The position numbers and the translations under genes are program-made. Under the pieces are notes generated by a model that worked only from the letters and a program-made list of their open reading frames with translations, ran no database searches and was not told where the DNA came from. Below are positions 37,141-45,230 of a DNA stretch of 64,000 nucleotides, piece by piece. The first letter of the stretch is position 1, and each line of letters opens with the position of its first letter. Source of the DNA: Pyrinomonadaceae bacterium (GTDB lineage: Bacteria; Acidobacteriota; Blastocatellia; Pyrinomonadales; Pyrinomonadaceae); NCBI GenBank assembly GCA_036277115.1, contig DASUNM010000023.1:744001-808000 (forward strand), read 5' to 3'.

Positions 37141-38028
37141 ATGTCTTCGATCGAAATCGGAACATGGACGCCGATCGGCCCAACCGAAGGCGGCGCGACC
37201 ATCGCGATCGCCGGTGACCTTACGGCGGTCGCTGGGCCAGGACATGTGGTGGTCTGGACCGGCACGCAGCGAGTCGGCCGGGCGGACGCGCCCTGCCCCG
37301 CGCCGGGCACACCTCGGTTTCGAAATGGCAAGTTGCTGTGGGGGCCAGGCGTTCTCGATCTCAACACAAACAGCTATGAAGTAATCGAAACCGCATGCCC
37401 GCAGATTTTGCCCGGCGGTGGTGAGCGACCGACCGTATATGCGTGGTCGCCGAGCGGGGCCAGGTTGGTCGCGAGTTATTCAACAGGCGACTCTGATCGC
37501 CAGACGAGAGTCACCCTCTTCGACGGTGTGGCCGGACAGCCCATTGCCGATCTTTGGCGCGGCAACGAATTGCCGCCGCAGGCCGTTTGGGTCGGACAAA
37601 AGGTCGCCGTAATAGGTTTTCGCGAGCCGCGATTATTCGATCTCGCCAGCGGCGACGCGCGCGGCATGCTCCCACTGGATGCCGGGACAATCACGCGGCT
37701 TGATGCTGACCGAGACGAGCGCTTCCTGATCGCCGTGGATCTTAATCGATCCGTTGTTTTGATCGATCAATCTCGATTGACTGTGGTGGACCGTTGGCAA
37801 GGCCGGTGGCAAGACGCCGCGATCTCGCCGGATGGAACGTTTCTTTCGGCTTTGGACATGGAAGGCAGAATGCATTTCGCATGTCTCAGTGAACGCGGCT
37901 TTCAAACCCTTGGAGAACCCGATGAGTCCATTCGGGCTGGTTCCATCGCGCTGAGCGACAGCGTAATTGCCGTCGCTTCCGGGGGCGTGGCCGCTCGAGC
38001 AAGTTTGCGCATCAATTGCGCGGATTGA
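37141..38028 (+). CDS. Beta-propeller-like protein (295 aa)
   Basis: Repeated beta-blade-like segments run through the chain: TIAIAGDLTAVAGPGHVVVW, VYAWSPSGARLVASYS, RLDADRDERFLIAVDLNRSV, AAISPDGTFLSALDME. This is a WD40/YVTN-like propeller pattern. No signal peptide and no loading motif NxxWQSLA are present. It lies between two effector genes, 47 nt after the first, so an immunity, chaperone or adaptor role for a neighbouring effector is possible but unproven. The ATG at 37141 was chosen; no strong ribosome-binding site is evident. Confidence 0.7.
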   Translation: MSSIEIGTWTPIGPTEGGATIAIAGDLTAVAGPGHVVVWTGTQRVGRADAPCPAPGTPRFRNGKLLWGPGVLDLNTNSYEVIETACPQILPGGGERPTVYAWSPSGARLVASYSTGDSDRQTRVTLFDGVAGQPIADLWRGNELPPQAVWVGQKVAVIGFREPRLFDLASGDARGMLPLDAGTITRLDADRDERFLIAVDLNRSVVLIDQSRLTVVDRWQGRWQDAAISPDGTFLSALDMEGRMHFACLSERGFQTLGEPDESIRAGSIALSDSVIAVASGGVAARASLRINCAD

Positions 38029-38151
38029 TTTACTCACCTTTCACCTCGCAAAAACATTTGAGCTGCGTCTCAAGAACGTGGTAAACATGCCTCGTTGCTG
38101 TGAAACTTCTGGCCGATTAAGTGACCACCGGCGAGAGACAGGCCAACCAGC

Positions 38152-38952
38152 ATGTTTGCACTCAGCTTCGAAAAAGATCCGGCCAAGACGCTCGCGCGAT
38201 CTCCGGCGACCTGCGCGAATGACTGTAAGTCGTCAGCCCAGCCCAACCAGGCATGGCAAACTTTGGCGACAGACGTGCGTGCTTTGAAAGCGCCGGGCTG
38301 CAGTTGCCGCGCCTCCTCTCCGGAAACGGCCAGTCCCGAAACACTGATGGGCGGCGATGACTATCATCGCGAGCATCAGTGCCTCAGCATGCCCGATTCT
38401 GACAAGCCAAAAAGAAAGCCATTCACCGAGCGCGAGAAAACCCGAGCAATGTTTGGTTTGATTAACGCCAAGGCCATAGCTTCCCGCGCGTACATGAACC
38501 TGGGGAATCGCGACCCCTATCACTTGAAGAAAGCCGAGACCGCTTTTGGAAAACCCGTAAGCTTCGAAACGCTCGACAAACACGTCGCGCTGATCAGATC
38601 CACACTTGATCGGGTGGTGATCGACAAGAATCTGCTGGCGGCGACCTGCGACGAGGAAAAATGTAATACCGGGCTTAAGAATGCCGTCGCCATAACGCTG
38701 GATGACTTGAGCGCCATCGTGCTATGCCCGTTTTTCTTTGTGCAGCCCGGCCGCACGTTGGCGACAACGATTCTTCACGAAGCCGGACACATGGCGCACA
38801 TCGACGTCCATTTCGAGCCCGGCAAGGAACAGTATTGCTCGGGCGGCGACAACATCAACTGCGGCGACATCTGCCCGATTACTGGTGAGGACCTGCTTGA
38901 AAACGTCGATGCGTGGATGAGATTCATTTACTGCGTTGCGATGAGCAGCTAG
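38152..38952 (+). CDS. eCIS cargo: small M35/deuterolysin-like zinc metalloprotease
   Basis: A 266-aa putative effector with no DUF4157 domain. MF- start, NQAWQTLA at residues 32-39 matches the other cargo N-termini. The C-terminal half reads as an aspzincin (M35, lysine-specific metallo-endopeptidase-like) domain: TLATTILHEAGHMAHI with HEAGH at 209-213, a Cys-rich loop and ENVDAW with D253 as the likely third zinc ligand. Ten or more cysteines suggest disulfides or a metal site. Together with the loading motif it looks like a minimal injected protease, the last cargo of the array. An intergenic region of 123 nt precedes it. Confidence 0.8.
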   Translation: MFALSFEKDPAKTLARSPATCANDCKSSAQPNQAWQTLATDVRALKAPGCSCRASSPETASPETLMGGDDYHREHQCLSMPDSDKPKRKPFTEREKTRAMFGLINAKAIASRAYMNLGNRDPYHLKKAETAFGKPVSFETLDKHVALIRSTLDRVVIDKNLLAATCDEEKCNTGLKNAVAITLDDLSAIVLCPFFFVQPGRTLATTILHEAGHMAHIDVHFEPGKEQYCSGGDNINCGDICPITGEDLLENVDAWMRFIYCVAMSS

Positions 38953-39050
38953 GTCGGACGTCTTCCGAAACGGGTGCAACCTCTAACAAAATGATAAGTT
39001 ATGTCACTACTTGTTACTCTTTGCAGTGACTGCTAAAGTGCGTTCGCAAT

Positions 39051-39088
39051 GCGGAGGTCAGGGGTCGATCCCCCTCTGCTCCACCAAT
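39051..39088 (+). other. tmRNA/tRNA-like 3'-end fragment (attachment-site scar, copy 1)
   Basis: Reads GCGGAGGTCAGGGG, TCGATC, CCCCTCTGCTCCACCA. This is a T-arm with AGGGG/CCCCT stem followed by the acceptor 3' strand and an encoded CCA. The end CTCCACCA is typical of tmRNA genes. No matching 5' acceptor or body lies upstream, so it is a fragment. The 24 nt at 39065-39088 recur, with one missing C, at 39687-39709. RNA 3' ends are favourite targets of tyrosine recombinases. Confidence 0.6.
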
Positions 39089-39194
39089 AAATCTCCAATA
39101 ACAATTTCCAATAAAAAATCTGGCTGATAACTTATCCGTTGTGATACAAAGTTAATTGCGCCCCGGCCCCGATCATCCCTCTCAACTTAACGTT

Positions 39195-39614
39195 ATGGGT
39201 TGGCTCACTGATCTATTTGTAGACGTTCCCCTTTCGGCGGAACTGCGCGAGAAGTTAGCTGCGGTTGAGGCTGAGAATGATGCCCTCAAGACAGACAACC
39301 TGATTCTGAGAGATGATTTGCGGGAAACGAAAGCTCAAACGCTTAGACTGCAAAAACAGCTTGATGGATATACGCACCAGGCTGAGCTTGATGAAGCCGA
39401 CATCCGCATATTGAAGGAAGTAGCCCTCACTAGCGAACCTGCCGCAACATACCTTTCAAAGAAGCTGAATATCGATTTCGGCGTGATAGATTTTCGTTTG
39501 GCCCAGCTGACGGAAACCGATTACCTCAGCGCGTGGAGTATCGGTGGGGTTGAACGGTATTCACTCCGACCAAAGGGCCGGGAATATCTGATTATGCATA
39601 ATCTCGTTTCCTGA
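39195..39614 (+). CDS. Coiled-coil plus winged-helix protein (139 aa)
   Basis: Residues about 20-65 are a coiled coil (LREKLAAVEAENDALKTDNL, then ETKAQTLRLQKQLDGY). Residues about 75-135 are a winged-helix-like domain (ADIRILKEVALT, AATYLSKKLNIDFGVIDFRL, RYSLRPKGREYLI). The ATG at 39195 (MGWLTDLF) was preferred over an in-frame upstream start at 39156 because the upstream residues look like non-coding sequence. It is the only gene between the two attachment-like repeats. A DNA-binding regulator carried by a small mobile element or remnant is likely. No integrase is nearby. Confidence 0.7.
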   Translation: MGWLTDLFVDVPLSAELREKLAAVEAENDALKTDNLILRDDLRETKAQTLRLQKQLDGYTHQAELDEADIRILKEVALTSEPAATYLSKKLNIDFGVIDFRLAQLTETDYLSAWSIGGVERYSLRPKGREYLIMHNLVS

Positions 39615-39686
39615 GGCGCCAGTTCCGAGAACAAATATCAGCTCCTGAACCGCTGGATTCTCGGTTCCTCAGTTTCTGGCAAAGTC

Positions 39687-39709
39687 TCGATCCCCTCTGC
39701 TCCACCAAT
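39687..39709 (+). repeat. tmRNA/tRNA-like 3'-end direct repeat (attachment-site scar, copy 2)
   Basis: Direct repeat of the 3' core of copy 1 (TCGATCCCC-TCTGCTCCACCAAT), in the same orientation about 620 nt downstream. Sequence upstream of TCGATC differs from copy 1, so only the core is shared, as expected for recombination within a T-arm. It is followed at once by a terminator-like hairpin, which suggests that this copy keeps the original downstream flank of the RNA gene. Confidence 0.6.
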
Positions 39710-39726
39710 GACTAAAGGGGTTTTTT
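39692..39726 (+). terminator. Rho-independent terminator-like hairpin after copy 2
   Basis: CCCCT (39692-39696) can pair with AGGGG (39716-39720) and is followed by six T residues (39721-39726). The loop is long (19 nt) and the stem only 5 bp, so it is weak, but the G-run plus T-run right behind an RNA-like 3' end is the usual arrangement. Confidence 0.45.
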
Positions 39727-39999
39727 CAGCTAACTTCTCCGCGAATTGTCGGAGTTGTCATCCGTCTCGATAAATTCCATGTTCGGAAAGCAGCTTTCTT
39801 CGAACTCGAACTTTTCCAGAAACGGGAAGGACGACGAGACATAAAGACTAGTGATTTCCAATAACGTCTTTTTCGACGTTGAAGCAATGCCGGCACGGCA
39901 TCTCTTTTTTCTGATTGCCTGGAAAAACAAGAAGTGAGACCTACCCGCGAAACGAAAACCCACATCTCGCCATATACGTTAGAACAGCGCGCACACTCC
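39727..39999. other. Intergenic stretch, possible remnant ORF on the - strand
   Basis: No convincing gene. On the - strand an open frame (39730-39963) reads SFPFLEKFEFEESCFPNMEF near its end and could be the tail of a decayed gene, but its start has no ribosome-binding site and codon use is not distinctive. The region lies just outside the attachment-like repeats, where remnants of older insertions are expected. The promoter of the patatin operon should lie here, but no clear -35/-10 pair could be picked. Confidence 0.3.
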
Positions 40000-41172
40000 A
40001 TGAGTTATCCTGGCACAGGTTCACCGGAAAGCGTTCAACCCGTCAGCGCTTCAGCCGCGGAAACAACAGCCCCGCGGCCCGGCATCGCGCTTTGTCTGTC
40101 GGGGGGCGGGTATCGCGCGATGCTCTTCCATCTCGGTACTCTTTGGCGACTCAACCAGCTCGGAATTCTCCGCAAGTTGGCACGCGTTTCGAGCGTTTCG
40201 GGCGGGTCGATCACGGCCGGCGTTCTCGGCCTGGCGTGGAAAAAACTGCGATTCGGTAACATGGACGTCAGCCCGGATCTTGAGGAGCTCGTGATTAGGC
40301 CCGTCAGAGCACTCGCCAACCACACGATCGACCGTGGGTCAATCATTAAGGGCATACTTCTTCCGCGACAGAGCATCGCGGATGAAGTGGCCGACTCCTA
40401 TCGCGAATATTTGTTCGGCAACAGCACGCTCCAGGATTTGCCGGCCGACAACGAGGGACCACGCTTTGTAATCAACGCCACCAACGTGCAGACGAAAGTC
40501 TTATGGCGATTCAGCCGTCCTTACATGGGCGACTACCGCGTCGGCCTTGTCAAAAATCCGACGACGGAGCTTGCGGTTGCAGTCGCCGCTTCATCAGCTT
40601 TCCCCCCGTTCCTTTCGCCCGCAGAGCTGGAACTGCGAACGTCGGATTTTGATGCAAGCACACCTGGCGTCACCCTCAAAGACGAAGCTTACCGGACAAA
40701 CGTGGTACTGACCGATGGCGGCGTCTACGACAATCTCGGTTTGGAAACTGCATGGAAGAGTTACGATACGATCCTCGTGAGCGATGGTGGAGGCGCTGTA
40801 AGCGACGAATCCGATCCCGAACGAGACTGGGCGCGCCACTCTTATCGAATCCTGAGCCTGTTCGATCATCAGGTGCGGAGTCTCCGTAAGCGTCAGGTTA
40901 TCGACTCTTACAAACTTGGCGCGCGCAAAGGTGCATACTGGGGCATTCGAACGAACATTGCCGACTATGCGCTACCCGACGCAATGGCCTGTCCGTTCGC
41001 GCGCACTATTGACTTAGCAAACGTCGCAACGCGTTTGAAAGCACTCGACACGACGTTGCAAGACAGAATCGTCAATTGGGGCTATGCTGTTTGCGACGCC
41101 GCGTTGCGCAAGCACGTTGACAATACTCTACCCCCGCCCGGGAATTTTCCTTATCCGACCGCGGGAGTTTGA
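40000..41172 (+). CDS. Patatin-like phospholipase
   Basis: A 390-aa cytoplasmic lipid acyl hydrolase. The oxyanion-hole motif SGGGYRA is at residues 34-40, the nucleophile elbow SVSGGS at 65-70 (Ser67) and the catalytic DGG at 239-241 (Asp239 in LTDGGVYDNLG), all intact. No signal peptide or membrane segment. The ATG at 40000 (MSYPGTGSPE) was chosen over an upstream GTG at 39934; neither has a strong ribosome-binding site. It is the first gene of a three-gene run with a subtilase (23 nt gap) and an MBL-fold protein (20 nt gap). Patatins act as membrane-degrading effectors in several anti-phage systems, which makes the context noteworthy. Confidence 0.9.
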   Translation: MSYPGTGSPESVQPVSASAAETTAPRPGIALCLSGGGYRAMLFHLGTLWRLNQLGILRKLARVSSVSGGSITAGVLGLAWKKLRFGNMDVSPDLEELVIRPVRALANHTIDRGSIIKGILLPRQSIADEVADSYREYLFGNSTLQDLPADNEGPRFVINATNVQTKVLWRFSRPYMGDYRVGLVKNPTTELAVAVAASSAFPPFLSPAELELRTSDFDASTPGVTLKDEAYRTNVVLTDGGVYDNLGLETAWKSYDTILVSDGGGAVSDESDPERDWARHSYRILSLFDHQVRSLRKRQVIDSYKLGARKGAYWGIRTNIADYALPDAMACPFARTIDLANVATRLKALDTTLQDRIVNWGYAVCDAALRKHVDNTLPPPGNFPYPTAGV

Positions 41173-41195
41173 ATCTCACCTAGAAGGAGACCCCC

Positions 41196-43109
41196 ATGGC
41201 GACAAAGAAACGCCAGCCCTCGAAGACGAAAAACACCATTCAACGTGACGAACTGGAGCAGTTGATCTACAGGAACGCTGGTCCGAAACGCTTCACGCAG
41301 GATTCTCCGGTGATGCCTGATGTATGGTTCGAATTTGGCAAAAGTCCGAACGGCAGAGTCGATCTCCTTATGAATCCACATTTCGAAGCTTCACCGGGGC
41401 GCGTGGCCAAGTTACTCGAAGACCGATTACTCATCGAACAGCAATCAAAGACGGCCAGCAAATTCGGTTGCGACGAGAAGGGCGGCTACGACATTGCTTA
41501 CAACCAATCTACAGTCGTCGTTCGACTCTGCTTCCATGAATTAGTTCGTGTTGTGTTGCCGTTGACACCGTGGTGGACCAGGTATGTGTGGCCGGACAAC
41601 GGTAAACAGATACGGCGCTTTGTGGAAGACAAAAAAGTCCGTGATGCTATAACCCGCTTGCTCGAGGGTGACGAAGATGAGCCGCTAATCGGCCACGTTA
41701 ATCCTCAGGTCTTCTGGATGATGAAAGTTATTGGCACCATCGGCGCCGTTGCACAAAGTAATACCGGAAGTCGAAGAACTGCGATTACTGCCAAAGCAAT
41801 CGTCCAGGCGTGTGCCAACCTGGTCACCGATCTGCAATCGCCCGATGAAGTGAGCCCACCGCCTGTTTGGTCTGTTACTCGGAACCGCGAAGCTTCAGTG
41901 TCGGTTTGGCGGTCGACAATGGCCGTAAAAGCCGACGCCGCGCGACGACTCTTCGAAATAGACTGTAGCAATCTAACCTGGGCCATTATGGATAGCGGCA
42001 TTGATGCTCGTCATCCCGCTTTTCGCATCCGTGATAAACAGGGTCAGCCGGAAGTAGACCCGTTCAAAACTCGCATCACTGCAACCTATGACTTCACGGT
42101 GATCCGTCGGTTGTTGAGGTCCGAAAAGGAGGCGGAAGCCATCGATGAAGCGGCCGCCAAACCGGGTCTCGCCAAGGCATTGAAACGTCTCAAAAACCAA
42201 CCCGAGAAACTGAAGCAGTTGCGGACAAGCCTTCAGAGCGGACGTGAAATAGATTGGGACTTTCTTAAGCCACTCATCCAGGTTCCACATGACGAGAACT
42301 ACCCCGTTCCCAAGCACCAGCACGGTACTCACGTGGCGGGAATAATCGGAGCCGATTGGCGACTAACAGACCCTGTGCCGCCTCCCGACGATCACGCAAT
42401 GAGCGGTGTATGCCCCGATATTAAGCTTTACGATCTGCGTGTGCTTGACGATGGAGGCAGAGGCGACGAATTTTCCGTGATGGCCGCAATGCAGTTTGTC
42501 CGTCATTTGAACGCGAACAAGGACATGATGATGATTCAGGGCGTGAACCTGAGTCTCTCCATCCGCCATGACGTCTCCAACTATGCATGCGGAAGCACCC
42601 CGGTTTGTGAAGAAGCAAACAGGCTCATCGGCGCGGGCATCATCGTAGTGACCGCCGCAGGCAACAACGGCTATCTCTATTTCCTGACTGCGAACGGAAT
42701 CCCAGAAGAAGGGTATCGGAGTATAAGTATTACAGATCCGGGGAACACAGAGAGCGTTATTACTGTTGGCGCCACGCATCGCGATAGCGCTCATCTTTTC
42801 GGCGTCAGTTATTTTTCGAGTCGCGGACCGACGGGAGACGGCCGCATTAAACCCGATCTTGTAGCGCCAGGCGAAAAGATAGTAAGCACCACTCCCAACA
42901 ACAATAAATTGCGAATGGATGGAACCAGCCAGGCGGCGCCGCATGTTAGCGGCGCAGCGGCTTTGCTCCTGGCGCGCTATCCCGAACTAATTGGCCGGCC
43001 CACGCGCATCAAGGAGATCCTGTGCAAAACGGCGACTGACCTCGGCCGCGAGCGTTATTTCCAGGGCGCAGGAATGGTCGATGTCCTCCGTGCACTTCAA
43101 TCCGTCTGA
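41196..43109 (+). CDS. Cytoplasmic subtilisin-like (S8) protease with unknown N-terminal domain
   Basis: A 637-aa protein. The C-terminal subtilase domain has Asp266 (AIMDSGIDARHPAF), His376 (HGTHVAG), the oxyanion Asn in TAAGNNG and Ser578 (DGTSQAAPHVSGAAALL). Unlike most subtilases there is no signal peptide. The first about 250 residues are an unrecognised domain (MPDVWFEFGKSPNGRVDLLM, FHELVRVVLPLTPWWTRYVW), and a charged helical insertion (about 295-370, rich in Lys/Glu) splits the Asp and His motifs. A strong AGAAGGAGA precedes the ATG. A cytoplasmic protease between a phospholipase and an MBL protein suggests a regulatory or activating cleavage inside the cell. Confidence 0.92.
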   Translation: MATKKRQPSKTKNTIQRDELEQLIYRNAGPKRFTQDSPVMPDVWFEFGKSPNGRVDLLMNPHFEASPGRVAKLLEDRLLIEQQSKTASKFGCDEKGGYDIAYNQSTVVVRLCFHELVRVVLPLTPWWTRYVWPDNGKQIRRFVEDKKVRDAITRLLEGDEDEPLIGHVNPQVFWMMKVIGTIGAVAQSNTGSRRTAITAKAIVQACANLVTDLQSPDEVSPPPVWSVTRNREASVSVWRSTMAVKADAARRLFEIDCSNLTWAIMDSGIDARHPAFRIRDKQGQPEVDPFKTRITATYDFTVIRRLLRSEKEAEAIDEAAAKPGLAKALKRLKNQPEKLKQLRTSLQSGREIDWDFLKPLIQVPHDENYPVPKHQHGTHVAGIIGADWRLTDPVPPPDDHAMSGVCPDIKLYDLRVLDDGGRGDEFSVMAAMQFVRHLNANKDMMMIQGVNLSLSIRHDVSNYACGSTPVCEEANRLIGAGIIVVTAAGNNGYLYFLTANGIPEEGYRSISITDPGNTESVITVGATHRDSAHLFGVSYFSSRGPTGDGRIKPDLVAPGEKIVSTTPNNNKLRMDGTSQAAPHVSGAAALLLARYPELIGRPTRIKEILCKTATDLGRERYFQGAGMVDVLRALQSV

Positions 43110-43129
43110 TCCACACAAGGAGAAACACG

Positions 43130-44302
43130 ATGTTATTCACACTCGAAGCATTGCAAGCCAAACATGGCGATTCCCTGATCCTGCACTATGGCAAGCCTAA
43201 AACGCCGAAAATGATTGTGATCGATGGCGGTCCAGCCGGAGTTTACAAAGCAAGCCTGAAACCGCGTCTAAACGAATTGAAAGAATCGCGGAGTCCCGAC
43301 GAGGCTTTGTCGATCCGGATGTTAATGGTGAGTCATCTCGACGACGATCACATCAATGGCGTCCTCGCTTTTTTGGACGATCTAGCTGACAAGCAGGATC
43401 AGAATCAAGAGATTCCGTACAACATAGTGACGCTCTGGCACAACAGCTTTGACGATATTATCGGGAGTGAGAACGACGCTGATGAGTTGATGGCCGCCTC
43501 GCTGCATAAGCCGGTTAAGCCCATTGCCAGCGGAGGTGCAATGGCCGCGGGACTTCCCGTGAGTCTGTCAGGCAGCGCGATTGCGGCGAGTGTGCCCCAG
43601 GGGCGCGACGTTAGAAACATCGCAAACAAGCTGGGACTTTCGATCAACACTCCTTTTGAAAAATTGGTCCAAGCACCTGTCAAAGGTAAGAAGGTCGTAC
43701 CGATTGGCGATGGCCTCAAGTTCACCGTGATTGGACCACTCAAGGACCGCATCGAAGAACTTCAGCTGGAGTGGAACACTGTGATCAAGGCGAAGGGCCT
43801 GGCCAAAAACGAGAAGGGACAGGCGTTGGCAGCGGCGTTTCTCGACGAGTCGGTCTTCAATCTGTCGAGCATCTGCGTGCTCGCCGAGGCTGGCGGCAAA
43901 ACGATGTTGCTGACGGGCGACGCTCGTGGCGACCATGTTCTGAAAGGCTTAACGGGGGCGGGTTTACTCAAGAAGGGAACGATGCACGTTGACCTGCTGA
44001 AGCTTCCGCACCACGGCAGCGATCGCAACGTCGAAACCGACTTTTTCCGACAGATCACTGCCGATCATTACGTAATCTCGGCAGACGGAAGACATGGCAA
44101 TCCGGAAGTGTCAACTTTACAGATGATCTCCGAGGCGCGCGGAAAGGATAAGTACACGGTCCACCTGACGAATCGTGAGTCACGTCTCACTAAGTTCTTT
44201 GCGGCTGAGAAGAAAAAAGGAAAGAAATACGACGTCGTGTTTCGTGATGACAAGGAATTCTCACTTTGGGTCGACTTGGGTGATGACGCGCTTGAGGATT
44301 GA
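43130..44302 (+). CDS. MBL-fold hydrolase (ComEC/Rec2-like metallo-beta-lactamase domain)
   Basis: A 390-aa stand-alone MBL-fold protein. The metal ligands are visible: HLDDDH (69-74), D264 in LTGDARGD and HH 294-295 in KLPHHGSDRN, plus the start LFTLEALQAKHGDSLILHYG typical of ComEC-type MBL domains. There is no membrane segment or signal peptide. The ATG follows AAGGAGAAAC, 20 nt after the subtilase stop, so all three genes are probably one transcript. MBL proteins paired with proteases are known from predicted bacterial conflict systems; the substrate here cannot be read from sequence. Confidence 0.9.
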   Translation: MLFTLEALQAKHGDSLILHYGKPKTPKMIVIDGGPAGVYKASLKPRLNELKESRSPDEALSIRMLMVSHLDDDHINGVLAFLDDLADKQDQNQEIPYNIVTLWHNSFDDIIGSENDADELMAASLHKPVKPIASGGAMAAGLPVSLSGSAIAASVPQGRDVRNIANKLGLSINTPFEKLVQAPVKGKKVVPIGDGLKFTVIGPLKDRIEELQLEWNTVIKAKGLAKNEKGQALAAAFLDESVFNLSSICVLAEAGGKTMLLTGDARGDHVLKGLTGAGLLKKGTMHVDLLKLPHHGSDRNVETDFFRQITADHYVISADGRHGNPEVSTLQMISEARGKDKYTVHLTNRESRLTKFFAAEKKKGKKYDVVFRDDKEFSLWVDLGDDALED

Positions 44303-45230
44303 TTTAAGGCGCTCTCTGGCGGACGGCGGCGGTGAACGACGCGCGTCGTCGTGAGATCGGTACTTGTACACCACTTTCGAGTACTGCGACCGAAGCTTCG
44401 GTGCGAGCGTCGGAGCCCCGGTTGCTAACATGAAGTTAAGTTGACAGTAACCGCTCGGCAGTACCCAGCAAAACAGGTCTTTATCAAACAGCTCGGTACT
44501 CGCAGCTGTTGAGCCGACGTGCGCAAATTCCCGCTTATCGCACCCAGCTAACATAGCGAATGATTCAGACATGAATTCACCGCTCGAAGAAGTTGATACC
44601 GGTCATGAGTCCAGGTTGATTCTGTGACGACATAACCGCGGCTATGACTCTGCCATTTCATCCGTAACAGAAAACATCGGACGAGAGAGCGGCCAAAAAC
44701 CCTTCGTGGTTAGATGTAATCATCGTTATATCGATATTTATCATCTCTCCAATCCTGTATGTATCCTTACGGGTTACGATTCTTTAACTTGGTAACCTGA
44801 TCCCATTCAATGCCAAGATCTGGGCGAGACTTGATCGAAATAAGCTTATCCTCCGACTTCGATTTTGGGTTTTTTCTGGTCGCCGATAAGTTCGGATCGA
44901 TGATTAACCAGAGCAACAGCTAGCAAAAAAATCTACATCCTTCTCAGCCTCCGAGAGTCATAGCCAGAATCTTAAGATTCAATTTCGCCAGGTTTGCCAC
45001 AATAAACTCTCACTGATCCTTTCGCGGATCCGTCAGCCTGACGATTCACCTTGACCGGCAGTCATTCACGATGACTGAGCACAGCTTCCCGCTAAAACTC
45101 TTAATCACATTTTTCAGCGGCAAACGCGTACTCGCCGAAATCAAGAACACGGCACGATCGTTGCTCCGCGCGTAGGTGCCCCCGCGCTTTACTTTCCTCT
45201 TCTTGTGCGGTTTGAAGGAGGTTCCCCAAC
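44303..45230. other. 928-nt gap without a recognised gene
   Basis: No supported coding sequence on either strand. A short - strand frame overlapping the MBL gene end has no family signature. The stretch 44700-44770 is AT-richer than its surroundings. Two adjacent small hairpins occur at 45015-45030 (GATCC/GGATC) and 45031-45043 (CGTCA/TGACG). They could be terminator- or operator-like, but lack a T-run. The promoter for the secreted subtilase must lie here or within this part. Confidence 0.4.

Noticed and set aside
39051-39086. Complete tRNA or tmRNA gene
   Set aside because: No matching 5' acceptor strand, D-arm, anticodon arm or tmRNA body upstream; only the 3' end is present.
44441-44470. 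TTGACA as a -35 promoter element
   Set aside because: No acceptable -10 hexamer at 16-18 nt; chance match.
44261-44572. 103-aa - strand frame overlapping the MBL gene end
   Set aside because: No domain signature and extends antisense into a well-supported gene.
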